From positions 14,656,013-14,720,012 of the forward strand of contig NC_092577.1 of NCBI RefSeq assembly GCF_037975245.1: DNA of 64,000 bases, in the 5' to 3' direction. Positions 11,876 through 26,170 of this stretch are shown piece by piece. This DNA is from Apostichopus japonicus (taxonomy: Eukaryota > Echinodermata > Holothuroidea > Aspidochirotida > Stichopodidae). The position numbers were made by a program, and so were the translations under genes. A model generated the notes under the pieces. The model was given only the letters and a program-made list of their open reading frames with translations. It did not search any database and was not told where the DNA came from. Positions within the stretch are counted from its first letter, which is position 1; each line of letters starts with the position of its first letter.

Positions 11876-14800
11876 GTAAGATATTTTATTTTGAAGGTGT
11901 ATATAAAAAATCAAAACATTATGAAGTGAATACATCTATATACATTTACATGAAGTGAAGACCCCTTGATGAAGTAATTGCTGTCTAAACCTACGTCTTA
12001 GTACAGACAAGCAGTGTTAACGCTTTCAAGTTATAAAAAGTGACCAACGGATTACACTTCAGTAACGTTATTTTACTTGAATGTTTATATATTTACTATT
12101 TAATTTGTTATGATTGCTCCATAAAGAAAGAGGCTAGACACCTCATTTCATTTTAGAGGCTTACATTGCAATAATAGCAACATCGCGTTACGTACAAACA
12201 TTTAAGAAGTAATGAGTGCATGTTGATTATGTTTTAATGAAAAATCAAATGCACAATACTGATTAAACAGGCACACATTTTTAAAAGAGAGTAACATATT
12301 TTAGTGCTGAACAATAATAGAAGTGTTTGACATACCCACTTATTCAGATTTAGCAGGGTTTTCCTCGTAAAATAAATCAAACTGTGCCTAGTGATAGTAT
12401 CCACTTTAATATCGGAATATAGTATATATGAAATCATTTTGAATGCCTCTTGTGTTTGTTGTGGTACACTCCACTGATCCTTATTTAACACAAGAAGAAC
12501 TTCCTCACGACTGTAGCGGGTAAGAAAATTAGTAAACAAGGGGATCCTCTTAAATCTTACAACTGAATAAGAATGGCATTCATTGCAAAAAGAGGGTCGA
12601 TGAATTCTGCGTTCTCAAGCAATGATGCATAAACTTCTGATAGAAATGACTGTCTTCTCTGATCTCGCTTATAGTGTAACGTCCTTATTTTATGTTATTT
12701 TCTGTTTCCTATGTTTTTTTACAAAAGGTTCGGGTAAGACATTTCATTAATTCTTTGACAGACTTTATCAGAAAGACTGTATCTATAACAGCATGATCCC
12801 TTCTAGCATTTCGATTGCTTTAATACAGCGACGTCGGATATGCGACCACGTCACTCAGTGATTTGTATTACAATGAAAGCAGACTGATTTGGCTGAAATC
12901 CCAACTCTTTACTTTGTCCTCGAATGTTGCTTACTTTAATCAGATAATTGTTGTAACATAAAAGTATACATTTCACTAACTTTACTTTCTGCTATTGATT
13001 TTCATTTTAAATTTGTAGCAAAATTATAGCATTAACTATTACGAAATAAATACATATATAGACGTTCACATGGAGTGAACACCCCCGTCATGAAGTAAAT
13101 GCTGCCAAATTGATTTTCTTTAACTAAGTTAAAGTACAGAGTAGCAGTGGAAACGTCGTCGAGTTATAAGAAGACGTATAATATGTGAACTTACGTATCA
13201 AAACTAAGCAATCTTCTAAGCAAACTTCTGCAAAATAGTGAGTAAAAAGTATACTACAGTTCAATGAATTATCAAATGTAATATTCTGATGAAACAAGGC
13301 TCAAGTTTGACAGGTAATAACACATACAAAGCTGTGAAGGAAATGTCTAAATTCAACGTTTATTGGTAATATATACTGTATATCATGATTCAGAGTTACA
13401 AATGGAGTTCCACAGACGATAATGGGTGTGAAAAGTAGAAAATAAACAGTTTCTCTTTTAGTTTATACAACTAAATAAGAATGTTGAGCAGACGATTTGT
13501 GAGCGTGGTCCGTATCATGTTTCAAAGAATATTGTGTGAACCTCAGATTAAGTTGATACTATCTGTATGGATTCATGACGTCGGAGTATTGTACCAGCGT
13601 CACGTAATACATCGCAATACATTAATAGCCGCTTGTTCTTGCTGTATTTATAATACATCACTATGCTCTTGCATGTTGAGGATTTGAAAAAGAAAATTGT
13701 TGTTACATAAAAGAAATATACACTTAAGTGGCATTAATTTACTAGAATATTTTTGCCTCTTTTAGAGAAGGATGGTAGGACCTTTTAATTTGAAGACTTA
13801 TAGTCAAGTAAATACGTCTAGACATGCACATTAAGTGAAGAACCCGTAGATGAAGTAAATGCTGCCAAAAGGATTTTTGTTTTAAATTTAAGTCGAAGTA
13901 CAGACAAGAAGTGAATTTTTTTCATGTAACAAGGATGTTTAAGATGTAAACTGACTTACCAAAACGTAACCAATCTTCATACCTAACTTGCAACATTATG
14001 AGTAGAAAGTATATTACATTCCAGTGAATCATCAAATGTAATGATCTAATAAAACAGGGCTCAAGTTTGATAGATATTAACACATATACGAAACCTTGAA
14101 CGGTAATGTGTAAATAAAACGTTGATTAGTGACACATTCTATATCTCATGACCCAGAGTTACAAATTTACTTACACAGATGGTAACGGGCTCGAAAAGTA
14201 CAAAACAATGCATTCTCTTTAAAGTTATATAACTGAATTAGAATGGTTTGCAAACGATGGGTAGAGTAGACCGGAAATCAAGTTCCAAACAATATCGTAA
14301 CCACCTCTGATTACGGTTTCTCCAATATGTGAGGATTCACGACGACAAGGGTAATATACCAACATCAATTAATGCTTTACATGAAATAAGCAGCTAATTG
14401 TTCTGGCTGTTTTCATAACACTAAACTATGCTCTCGCCTCTTGAGTACTTAAACAATACACTTGCTGTACCGTAAAGAAATCCTCATTCCTTAACGCTAA
14501 TTTATGTTCATATTTTGACTTCTTTTTTGTTTGTTTCTCTATCGCAGTCACTGGTAAGATATCTTAATTTGAAGTAGAATGTAAAAAAAAATCAAAAAAT
14601 TAAGCATTTATAGACATTCACATGAAGTGAAGACCCCTCGATGAAGTAAATCCTACCAAATTATTTTTTTGTAACTAAGTCATAGTACAGAAAAGCAGTG
14701 GAAACACCTTCAAATTATTAAAAAAAGAATGAAATATTAACTTACGTACCAAAACGTAACCAATCTTCTTAGCCAACTTGCAAAATAGTGAGTAAAACGT

Positions 14801-17800
14801 ATAATACAGTTTATAGAATTATCAAATGTAATAACTTGTTAAAACAAGGCTAAAGTTTGATAGATATTAACACATACAAAGTCGTGAACATGTTTTCACG
14901 TGAGTTCACTGCGACAGCGGATATTCACCACCATTACTTAATGTTTAGCATTTAATGAGTGGCTGATTCATGTGGTTGTTATCATAACAGTCTTCTCTGA
15001 GCTGGCTTATAGTATAACGTTCTCAGTTTATGTTATTTCTGTTTCCTATTTTTTACACAAGTTTCGGGTCAGGCATTTCATTACTACTTTGGCAGACTTT
15101 ATCAGACAGACTGTATCAATAACAGCATGCTCCATTAAAGAATGTCTATCGCTTTTAATACAGTGACGTCGGATATACGACCACGTCACTTAAGGATTTG
15201 TATTACATTAATATGTGACTGATTTGGCTGTAATCCTAACACTATAGTATGCTCTTAGTTGAGTACTTAAACAATATATTTACTGTACTGTAAAGTAATC
15301 TTCACTTCGGTAACGTTTATTTACGATAATATTTTGATTTCTTTATGGTTTCCCTATTGAAGTCACGGGTAAGAAGTTTGAATTTGAATTCTTAGAGTAA
15401 AATATCAAAATATTAAGAAGTGAATACGTCTATAGACGTCACATGAAGTGTCGACCCCCTCGATGAAGTAAATTCTGCCAAAATGTAGTTTTGTTCATGC
15501 TAAGTCAATATACAGACAAGCAGTGGAAAATTCTTAAAGTTTTATGTGGCAAACAGAGTACACTTCAGTATCTTTATTTTCCCTAAATGTTTATATATTT
15601 ACTAATTTATGTTTCCCCTTTCTCTATAAAGAAAAAGTGCTAGACAATTAATTTAATTTTAGAAGTTTAAATTACAATTATAGCAACATAGCCTCGTGTA
15701 CAGACATTTAAGAAGTAGCAAGTCAACTGTCCACTATGTTTAATGACACTTAAATGTACAAAACTGATTAAACAGGCACACATTTTTTTAAAAAGACAGT
15801 AACATATTTGGTGCTGAACAATAGTCGAAGAGCTTGACAACCCACTTATTCATATTTTGCAGGGTTCTCCTCGTAAAAAAAATCAAACTGTGTTTGGTTA
15901 TAGTCGTATCCACTTTAATATCGGATAGTAAATATGAAATTAACTTTGTATATCTATTGTGTTTTGTTGTGGTACATTCCACTGATCCTTAATTAACACA
16001 AAATGAACTTCTCGCGAATGCAGCGGTTGAGAAAAACAGTAAACAATGTGATCCTCTTAAAGCTTACAACTGTTTAAGAATGGTATTCATTGCAAAAAGT
16101 GGGTTGATGAATTCTGCGTTCTCAAGCAATGATGCATAAACTTTGATAGAAGTGACTGTTATCTCGTGAGTTCACTGCAACAGCGGATATTCCCCACCAT
16201 TACTTTATGATTAGTATTGATGGAATGGCTGATTCATGTTGTTGTAATCATAACAGTCTTCTCTGACCTCGCTTATAGTGTAACGTTTTTATTATATGTT
16301 ATTTTCTGTTTCCTATGTAATTTTACACAAGCTTTGGGTAAGACATTTCATTACTACTTTGACAGACCTGATCTGACAGACTGTTTCTATAACAGCATGC
16401 TCCATTCTAGCATGTCGATTGCTTTAATACAGCGACATCGGATATGCGACCACGACACTTAGTGATTTGTATTACAGTAGAAGCAGCCTGATTTGGATGA
16501 AATCAAAACTTTTTACTTTGTCCTCGAATGTTGCCTACTTTAATCAGATAATTGTTGTCACATAAAAGTGTACATTTCACTAACTTTACTTTCTGCTATT
16601 GATTTTCATTTGAAATTTCATTTTAATTTTGTAGTAAAATTATAGCATTAACTATTAAGAAATGAATAAATCTGTAGACGTTCACATGGGGTGAATGCCA
16701 CCTTGATGAAGTAAATGCTGCCAAAAGAATTTTTCACTACGTCAAAGTATAGTCAAGTAGTGGAAACATCTTTAAGTCATGAAAAGATGTGTAAGGCGTG
16801 AACTTACGTACCGAAACGTAACCAATCTTCTTAGCCAGTTTGCAAAATAGTAAGTCAAAAGTACACTACAATTCAGTGAATAATGAAATGTTATAATCTG
16901 GTGAAACAAGACTCAAGTTTGACAGATATTAACAAATACAAAGCTGTGAAGGAAATGTCTAAATTCAACGTTTTTTGGTGATATATTCTGTATATCATGA
17001 TTCAGAGTTACAAATGGAGTTCCACAGACGGTAACGGGTGTGAAAAGTAGAAAAGACAGAATTTCTCTTTTAGTTTATACAACTGAGTAAGAATGTTGAA
17101 CAGACGATTTGTGAGAGTCGTCCGTATCAGGTTCCAAACAATGGTGTGTGAACCTCAGATTAAGTTGATCAGCTATCTGTATGGATTCATGACGTCGGAG
17201 TATTGTACCAACGTCACGTAATACATTTCAATACAGTAATAGCCGATCGTTCTTGCTGTATTTATAATACTTTACCATGCTCTTGCATGGTGAGGATTTG
17301 AAAAAAAAGAGAATTGTTGTAACATAAAAGAAATATACACTTCAGTAACATTAATTAACGATAATATTTTGGCTTCTTTTTTTCTATGTAGGGAAGAATG
17401 GTAAGACCTTTTAATTTAAAGATTGATAGTTAAATGATCAAAATCTCTACAAGAAAATACGTCTAGACATTGACATGAAGGGAAGAACACGTAGATAAAG
17501 TAAATGCTGCCAAAATGATTTATGTTTTAATTTAAGTCAAATTACAGACAAGTAGAGATTTTTTTCATGTAACAAGAGGATATATAAGATGTAAACTGAC
17601 GTACCAAAACGTAACCAATCTTCTTACCTAACTTGCAACATCATGAGTAAAAAAATATACTACATTTGAGTAAATCATCAAATGTAATGATCTGATCAAA
17701 CAAGGCTCGAGTTTGATAGATATTAACACATATACGAAGCCGTGAACGGTAATGTGTAAATAAAACGTTGATTAGTGACACATTCTATATCTCATGATCC

Positions 17801-20800
17801 AGAGTTACAAATTACCTTACACAGATGGTAACGGGCTCGAAAAGTACAAAACAAAGGATTTCACTTTAAAGTTATGTTACTGAATTAGAATGGTTTGCAA
17901 ACGATTGGTAGAGTAGACCGTTAATCAGGTTCTAAACAATATCGTAGCCACCTCTGATTAAGGTTACTCCAATCTGTGAGGATTCACGACGACAAGGGTA
18001 ATATGCCAACATCAATTAATGCTTTTTATTAAATAAGCAGCTTATTGTTATGGCTGTATTCATAACACTAAACTATGCTCTCGCACGTTGAGCACTCAAA
18101 CAACAGACTTACGGTAACGTACATAAATCTTCACTTCAGTAACGTTAATTTACGATTATATTTAGACTTCTTTTTTTGTTTCTCTATTGAAGTCAGGGGT
18201 AAGTAATTTTAATTTGAAGTCTTAGAGTAAGATATAAAAATCTTATGAAGTGAATACGTCTATAGATATTCACATGAAGGGAAGACCCCTTGATGAAGAA
18301 AATACTGCCAAAATGATATTTTTTACTAAGTCAATGTACAGACAAGCAGTGGAAACATTTTAAATGCATCTAAAAAAAATTAATGCAGCTTATTGTTCTG
18401 GCTGTATTCATTACACTAAACTATGCTCTCGCACGTTCAGTACTTAAACAACGGACTTGCGGTAACGTACATAAATCTTCACTTCAGTAACGCTAATTTA
18501 CGATATTATTTAGACTTCTTTTTTGTTTCTCTATTGAAGTCAGGGGTAAGTAATTTTAATTTGAAGTCTTAGAGTAATATATAAAAATGTTAAGAAGTGA
18601 ATGCGTCTATAGATATTCACATGATGTGAAGACCCCTCGATGAAGAAAATGCTGCCAATTTGGAGTTTGATTTTACTAGGTCAATGTACAGACAAGCAGT
18701 GGAAATATCTGAAAGTTTTAATAATGTGGCAAACGGATTACCCTTCAGTTACATTATTTTCCTTTAATGTTTATTTATTTAATAACTTATGTTTTATAAA
18801 GAAAGGTGTTAGACAGTTCATTTCATTTTAGAGGCTTACAATTACAATTATAGCAACATAGCCTCGTGTACAGACATTAAAGAAGTAACGAGTAAACTGT
18901 TGATTATGTTTAAATAAATAATTAAATGTACAAGACTGATTAAACAGGCACACATTAAAAGAAAAGAGTATTTGGTGCTAAACAATAGTTGAAGAGCTTT
19001 GACATACCTACTTATTACAATTTAGCATGGTTCTCTAGAATGATATTAATTGCTAAAGGAGGGTCGATGAATTCTGCGTTCTCAAGCAGTGATACATAAA
19101 GTTCTGATAGAGGTGACTATTATCACATGAGTTTACTGCGACAGCGAATATTTACCACCATTACTTAATATTTAGAAATTAATGAATGGCTGATTGATGT
19201 GGTTGTTATCATAACAGTCTTCTCTGATCCCGCTTATAGTGTAACGTTCTTAGTTTATGTTATTTTCTGTTTGCTATGTTTTCTACACAAGATACGGATA
19301 AAACATTTCATACTAAATTGACATTCTTTATCAGACAGACTTTTCTATAAGAGCATGCTTCATTCTAGCATTTCGATTGCTTAAACGACGTCGGAAATGC
19401 GACCACGTCACTGGTGATTTGTATTACATTAATAGCTGACTGATTTTGCTGCAATCTTAACCTTTTACTTTTTCCTCGAATGTTTCCTACATTAACCTGA
19501 TAATTGTTGAAACATAAAGGAGTATACATTTCACTAACTTTATTTACGGTATTGAGAGAGGGATAGGGACAGAGAGAGCGATGTTTTGTAACGTTAATGA
19601 AAATACAGCACCCTGGCGTAATGTTTCCTTATCAACTTAGACAATTTTGCGAAATAAAAAGTAAACGAATAATTACATGTACAGTGATTATCAAAATGCG
19701 GTTGTTTGGTAATAACTTATGAACTGTTTTGCAGTCGGAACAGTAATAATGTAATTAACTTCGGATATCACTAATGGCAAGCAGGCGGATAGAAAGGTAT
19801 AATGTCCAAATATTACGTCCAGTAGATACAAACTCTGTATCCCGTTATCCACAATATTAATCAAATGGATTTTCACAACTGTAACGGGTTGACAAGGTAA
19901 ATATAGGTGTTCTCTTAAAACGTGAGTAATAATGGTGATTATATGATAGTTGAGAGTTGATAAATTCAGCATACAAATGATAATGTTTAACGTATGATTA
20001 AAGTTATGATTTTACCTGGGTTCACAGCGACGGCGATAATACATCAACGTTGCTTAATGCTCTGAATGCAGTTGATTGATATGCCTGTAAACCTAACAAT
20101 TTACTCTGAAATCTCATGTTGATACTTTAAATTGTGGTAATATAAAATGATACACTTTAGTAACATATTACTACAATAGCTTCTATTCTTACTCTTCTTC
20201 TTCTGATTCCTCCTTAAAAGTTACCGGTGAGACATTTTAAATCAATTTGAATACTTATATTAAAGTACAACAGTAGTGACGTTTTTAGACGTTCACATCA
20301 AGTGAAGACAATTCGATGGAGCTATTGCTGCAGAAATGAAAGTAACAATATAATTCAGTATACAGAAAAGCGGTAGAAATTTCTTTATGATATAGAAAAA
20401 TAGACAAATTTGAAATATATAAACAAAACGTGGACATTTTTTCCAGATAACTTGTTAATTATTTATAATTATGTTTACTACAAGTCAAAGAATAATCATT
20501 GAATATGTAGTACAAGAGCAAATTTAAAAGAGAATAGCATATCTGTAGCTGGGCGGCACAGTTATGGGATATACGCGTCCTCAGATCTAGCAGTGACAGA
20601 AGGATACAGACGGCAAAGAAGATGTAATATGGAAAGTCAAAGCCCAAAATTGATATGTCTTGATGCAGCAATGAAGGCGTAAAACTATGTTAGTCTAGAG
20701 AAAAACAATAAAAACTTATTCATGAGATAAAAAGATGAACTATTTGAATATATCAACCAAAACTTAACAAACATTTCAGAAACGTTGCAAAATAGTAAGA

Positions 20801-23800
20801 AAAATATTTACTACAGCCCAACGAATAATCTGATAGACAGTATAAGAGCAAGTTTGACAAAGAATAGCATATGTGTAGCTGGGTTGTATAATTGTTGGCA
20901 TTCAGGGTACTAGCGTCCTCAGACCCTAGTAAAGACCATATTATATATTTCGCAGTATAATATTATGATCCAGTTCACTGTCATGACTACAGTCGCAGTT
21001 GTAAAATGTAATGACTTCAGAGGTGTCTAGGAGGAAACGGATGGCATAGAAGATGTAATATCGAAAGCCAAAATAGAAAATTGATTTATCTTGATTCACA
21101 GTGGTAATAAGAAGAAATTGTCACAACTGTATTGTCGATGAAAGTATTAACCACATGATTTGTGTTTAAATCAAATAGAGGGAAAATGGTGATCATGCTG
21201 CCGCATGATCGCGGTTCCAAGCGATGAAGCATTGATCTGTGATATTACTATCACATGGGTTCAATTCGACGGCCGATATTCTCTTATGTTACTTGATGCT
21301 TTATAATGAGATAATAGTTGATTGAGCTCACTGTATAAACAAACGTATAGTCAAATATCGTATGCTGATTACTTTTACTAGAAAACTTTTTTTCTAACAT
21401 AAGGACGTATACACTTCAATAACATAAATTTACCCAAACAACTTTTCTTCTTCTGATTTCTCTATACAGACACGCGTAAGACATTTCATTTCAATTTAAA
21501 GAGCTATATACAATAGTGTTATAAACGTAGATACAGACATGATACCGTCACTCGAGTTAACGATGCAGCAATGAAAGCGTAAAACTAAGTCAGTCACATG
21601 GGTTTACTTCGACGATATATATATATATATATATACTTATGTTACTTGATGGTTTGCAAGGAATTAACAACTGATTAAGTTCACTTTATAGCTAAAGGCA
21701 TAGTCTGATAGCGTATGTCACAACTGTATTGTCGACAAGAATAGTAACTGCATGATTTGTTGTTACAAACACAATAGAGGAAGCATAGTGATCTTGCTAA
21801 GTGAGTGAAAATGGTCTCGCGGTTCCAAGCGTTGAAGCATTAATCGATGATACAACTAGCACATGCTCTCACTGCGGCGGCAGATTTGCAATTATATTAG
21901 TTCATGGTTTGCAATGAAGGAACAGCTTATTGAGTTCACTGTATAAATAAAGGTATAGAGAAAACTGTTTACTACAGCCCATCAAATAATCTGATAAACA
22001 GTACATGAGCAAGTTTGACAAAGAATAGCATATCTGCAGCTGGGGTGTATAATTGTTGGCATTCAGGGTACTAGCGTCCTCGGATCTAGTAGTGACCATA
22101 TCATATATTTCACAGTATAATATTATGATCCAGTGCACTGCCATGACTATAGTCGCAGCTGTAAAATGTAATGACTTCAGAGGTGTCTAGGAGGAAACGG
22201 ATGGCATAAAAGATGTAATAAGCCAAAATACAAAATTGATTTGTCTTGATTCACCGTTGTAATAAGAAGAAATTGTTACAACTGTATTGTCGATGAAAGT
22301 ATTACCACATGCTTTGTTTTAAATCAAATAGAGGGACAATGCTGATCATGCTGCCGCATGATCGCGGTTCCAAGCGATGAAGCATTGATCTGTGATATAA
22401 CTATCTCATGGGTTCAATTCGACGGCCGATATGCTCTTATGTTACTTGATGCTTTACAATGAGATAACAGTTGATTGAGCTCACTGTATAATCAAAGGTA
22501 TAATCTGATCTCGTATGTTGATTACTTTTACAAGAAAACATTTTCTAACTTAAAGAAGTATACACTTCAATAACATTAATTTACATAAACAACTTTTCTT
22601 CGTCTGATTTCTCTTTAACAGGGACGAGTAAGACATTTCACTTCAATTAAAAGAATTATATACAATATATAGAGGGAAAATGTTGATCATGCTGCCGCAT
22701 GATCGCGGTTCCAAGCGATGAAGCATTGATCTGTGATATAGCTATTACATGGGTTCAATTCGACGGCCGATATGCTCTATGTTACTTGATGCTTGACAAT
22801 GAGATAACAGTTGATTGAGTTCACTGTAGAAATAAAGGTATAGTCTCATCTCGTATGTTGATTACTTTTACAAAAGAAATGTTCTAACATAAGGAAGTAT
22901 ACACTTCAATAACATAGGTTTACTCTACAACGTTTCCTCTTCTGATTTCTCTGTACAGACACGGGTAAGACATTTCATTTCAATTTCAAGAGTGTTATAC
23001 AATAGTGTTATAGACGCAGATATAGACATGATACCGTTACTCGCGTTAACGATACAGCAATTGAAATGTGTAAAACTAAGTCAGTCTAGAGAAAAACAAT
23101 ATAAACTTATTCATGAGATAAAAAGATGAAATATTTGAATATATCAACTAAAACTTAACAAACATTTCAGAAAAGTTGCAAAATATTGGGGAAAGTGTTT
23201 ACTACAGCCCATCGAATAATCTGATAAACAGTACAAGAGCAAGTTTGACAAAGAATAGCATATGTGTAGCTGGGTTGTATAGTTGTAGGCATTCAGAGTA
23301 CTAGCATCATCAGATCTAGTAAAGACCATACCATATATTTCGCAGTATACTATTATGATCCAGTTTACTGTACATTCTCTTTCTGCGATGTGTTTTTGAA
23401 CTATCAAATCATTACTACATTCAAAATCTTATTTCAAAATGCTACGCTTCCCCAGGGCTTCTCCCCCTGGATCTCATAGGGATATTGAAACACATCCAGG
23501 AAAATTTAATTCCTCTTTCTGGCATGTAATTAGTTAAAACTCTCTACGAGAGACATGCGAAAACTTCGCTGCTCCGGGGGACTGGGGTGAGGGTGAAGCT
23601 CTGCACCATACTCTGGCTCTGATATACAAACCACGAAATGAAATAAGTAATTCCTTTCCATCATCATCATCATCATGAATGTCCAAACCGTTCGGTAGTG
23701 ATAAACTCTATATCTTGTGAGCTAAAGTCGATAAAATAAAAAAAAATTGACTTTCACGTGTGAGAAAAGTTGTAAACAAAATATCTCACTTTACAAATAC

Positions 23801-26090
23801 CAAGAGGTGAAAGAAGATGAATTATGGTTGCAAATGATGATGTATAACCTCTGATTAAAGTTACGGTTATTACGTCGGTTCAAGTGGCGGCGATAGTTCA
23901 TCGACGTCACTAAGTGCTTTGTATTCATTGATTAAGTGACTTATGTAGCAAAATAATATAACATCGCGTGTTGGTTACTTAAACAAGATAATGTGGTAAC
24001 ATAAAAAAGTACACTTCAGAAACTGGAGCTTACAGAATTTTCTTTTCTTTTTCTTGTTCTTCTGATTCTCTTGTAAAGATTATGGTAAGACATTTCATGT
24101 CAATTTGATTTCTAACAGTGGTACCGACGTTTCAGACGTTTCGATGAAGTGAAGTTCCTTGAATGGAGATAGTACTGCCAAACAAACAAAAATTACGATC
24201 TAACTTTATATGAGATGAAAGACAGAATATTTGTAATACATAAATCAAAAGTAAGCAAACATTTCAGACAACTTGCAAAATAATGAATAAATTGTTTACA
24301 ACAGCTCAACGAATGATTAAAGACACCAGTATAAGAGCAAGTTTGAAAGAAAATATCATATCTGAATCATGGTGGTATATATAGGCATTCACCATACTAG
24401 CGTCCTCAGATCTTGCATATATCACGCCTTATAATTTGATAATCGTCTACAAAGTAATTACATTCACAGTCGTAAAATTTAATTGACTTACGATGTGTCT
24501 AGAAGGTACCAGACGACACGAAAGAATTTATGTCCAAACTCGAATTACAATATTTATATGTATCGATCCACAGTTGTGAGGAGACAAACTTTCCATGGTT
24601 GTATTGCTGAAAAAAAAGTTGTAAAAAAAGTAAAACGTGGTGATTATGTTAATTGAGAGCAAATGGTCCATTGCGACGGTGGATATTTTTTCATGTCACT
24701 TGATGAATGAACAGCTCAAATTGACGTCAATATTTTTCTCCTTCTGTTTTCTCTATAACAGTTCTCGGTAAGACATTTTATTGTATTCTGCATGAGATGA
24801 AAAGATGGGCAAAATTAGAACATATATACTGAAGTATAACAAATCTCTTTAGACAATTTTGCGAAGTAAAAAAAAAGAAAACTTCCAACGAATAATCAAA
24901 GGTGTCATAATTATCTAACTCTGGTTGCAATTGGTATTAACAAATAATGTATTTGCAGCCAGAATGGTAATAATTTAATTAAATTTGGATTTTGCTAGTG
25001 GCAAAGTGACGGAAAGGAAGGTAATGTCAAATGAAAAGGCCAGTAGTGACAAAATATATATCCGGCTATCCACAGTAGGGTAAAAACGATAGCTAATTGA
25101 CGTGGCTCTTATAATAAAAGTGTACTACAACATTGCATGTTGATTATTTAACTAGAGCACAACAATCACTTTTGTAACGTTATCCTCTTCGTCTTCTGTT
25201 CTCTCCTTAACAGATAAGAGTAAGACATTTCATTTTCAATCTGAAGACTTAAAAGTATTTTGTGGTAGCTGTTTTAAAATAGGGGAATTGCTTAATATTT
25301 TCTGCATCAAATGGCGAAAACTGCATCTACACATGCATTTATCATCGCAAAAGTATAATTTCTTTTAAATTGTGTGATATTTTGTAAATGGATCCCTCAA
25401 GAGTAGAATGGATAATGCCATCATAACACTTTAGTTGAACATGTCTTTCTTTTTCTTCTTAATTAGTAACCTTTAATCCTCAAAGGAAAAGAATAGTTCT
25501 ACATATTATTTTCAAGTTGATATAGGGACTTCTAAGTACAGAGAATTTTGATAGCTAAGCAAACATTGCAATTGTATAATGTTTTCAATGATGAAACAAC
25601 AAGAAGATTATAATAGCCTCAGTAATGCTTTTTAAGCGCATTTGCCTAGATGACATCACAGACCCCATAGCCCTCCCCCCATTGTGATCCAACTTCTTGC
25701 AGTAGTTGAAGTAGCAAGTTAACATAGGTACCAAGTTAATAAACTTAGAGTTGCCCTCGTGGAAGCTATGTTACACTGTGGTTACATGTTAATAACAAAT
25801 AGATCCACAGACTTTAGAATAGGATTATAAAAACGTAGTTAACTGCATATAGCAAAGACTCGGAGAAACAAGAAGATCATGTCCAAATACAATGTTTAGT
25901 AACAAAAACTTTAAGGGGCTAAGAATGGTAGATGAATGAGTTGGAAGAGTAGATGGTATGACGGTTCGAAACGGCAAAGCATAAACCCAAACATCTCTGC
26001 ATATACATGGATTAACTGCGAAGTCTCGTCGTCGATAGGTTAATTATTGTAAACTTGTCATGCAAGGCTATTAGCTGAAGTGTGAACTGG

Positions 26091-26170
<80 letters not shown>

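Larger units (their letters stand above)
11341..19560 (+). repeat. left cassette block with A-B-C higher-order repeats
   Basis: Three diverged cassette types alternate: type A (acceptor ctattgaag), type B (tacacaag or acaaaag) and type C (9-nt exon, donor followed by 'accttttaatt'). Order: A 11870, B 12728, C 13766, A 14548, B 15062, A 15363, B 16332, C 17392, A 18193, A 18540, B 19292. Shared blocks include 'gaagacccctcgatgaagta' after type A exons. The block contains no other supported gene. Confidence 0.65.

Noticed and set aside
16217-16462. Plus-strand ORFs across a microexon (also at 14972, 37423, 44328 and 51970)
   Set aside because: The hydrophobic stretches are the translated pyrimidine tract. 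Read-through would require the splice sites to be ignored, and most sister cassettes have stops there.
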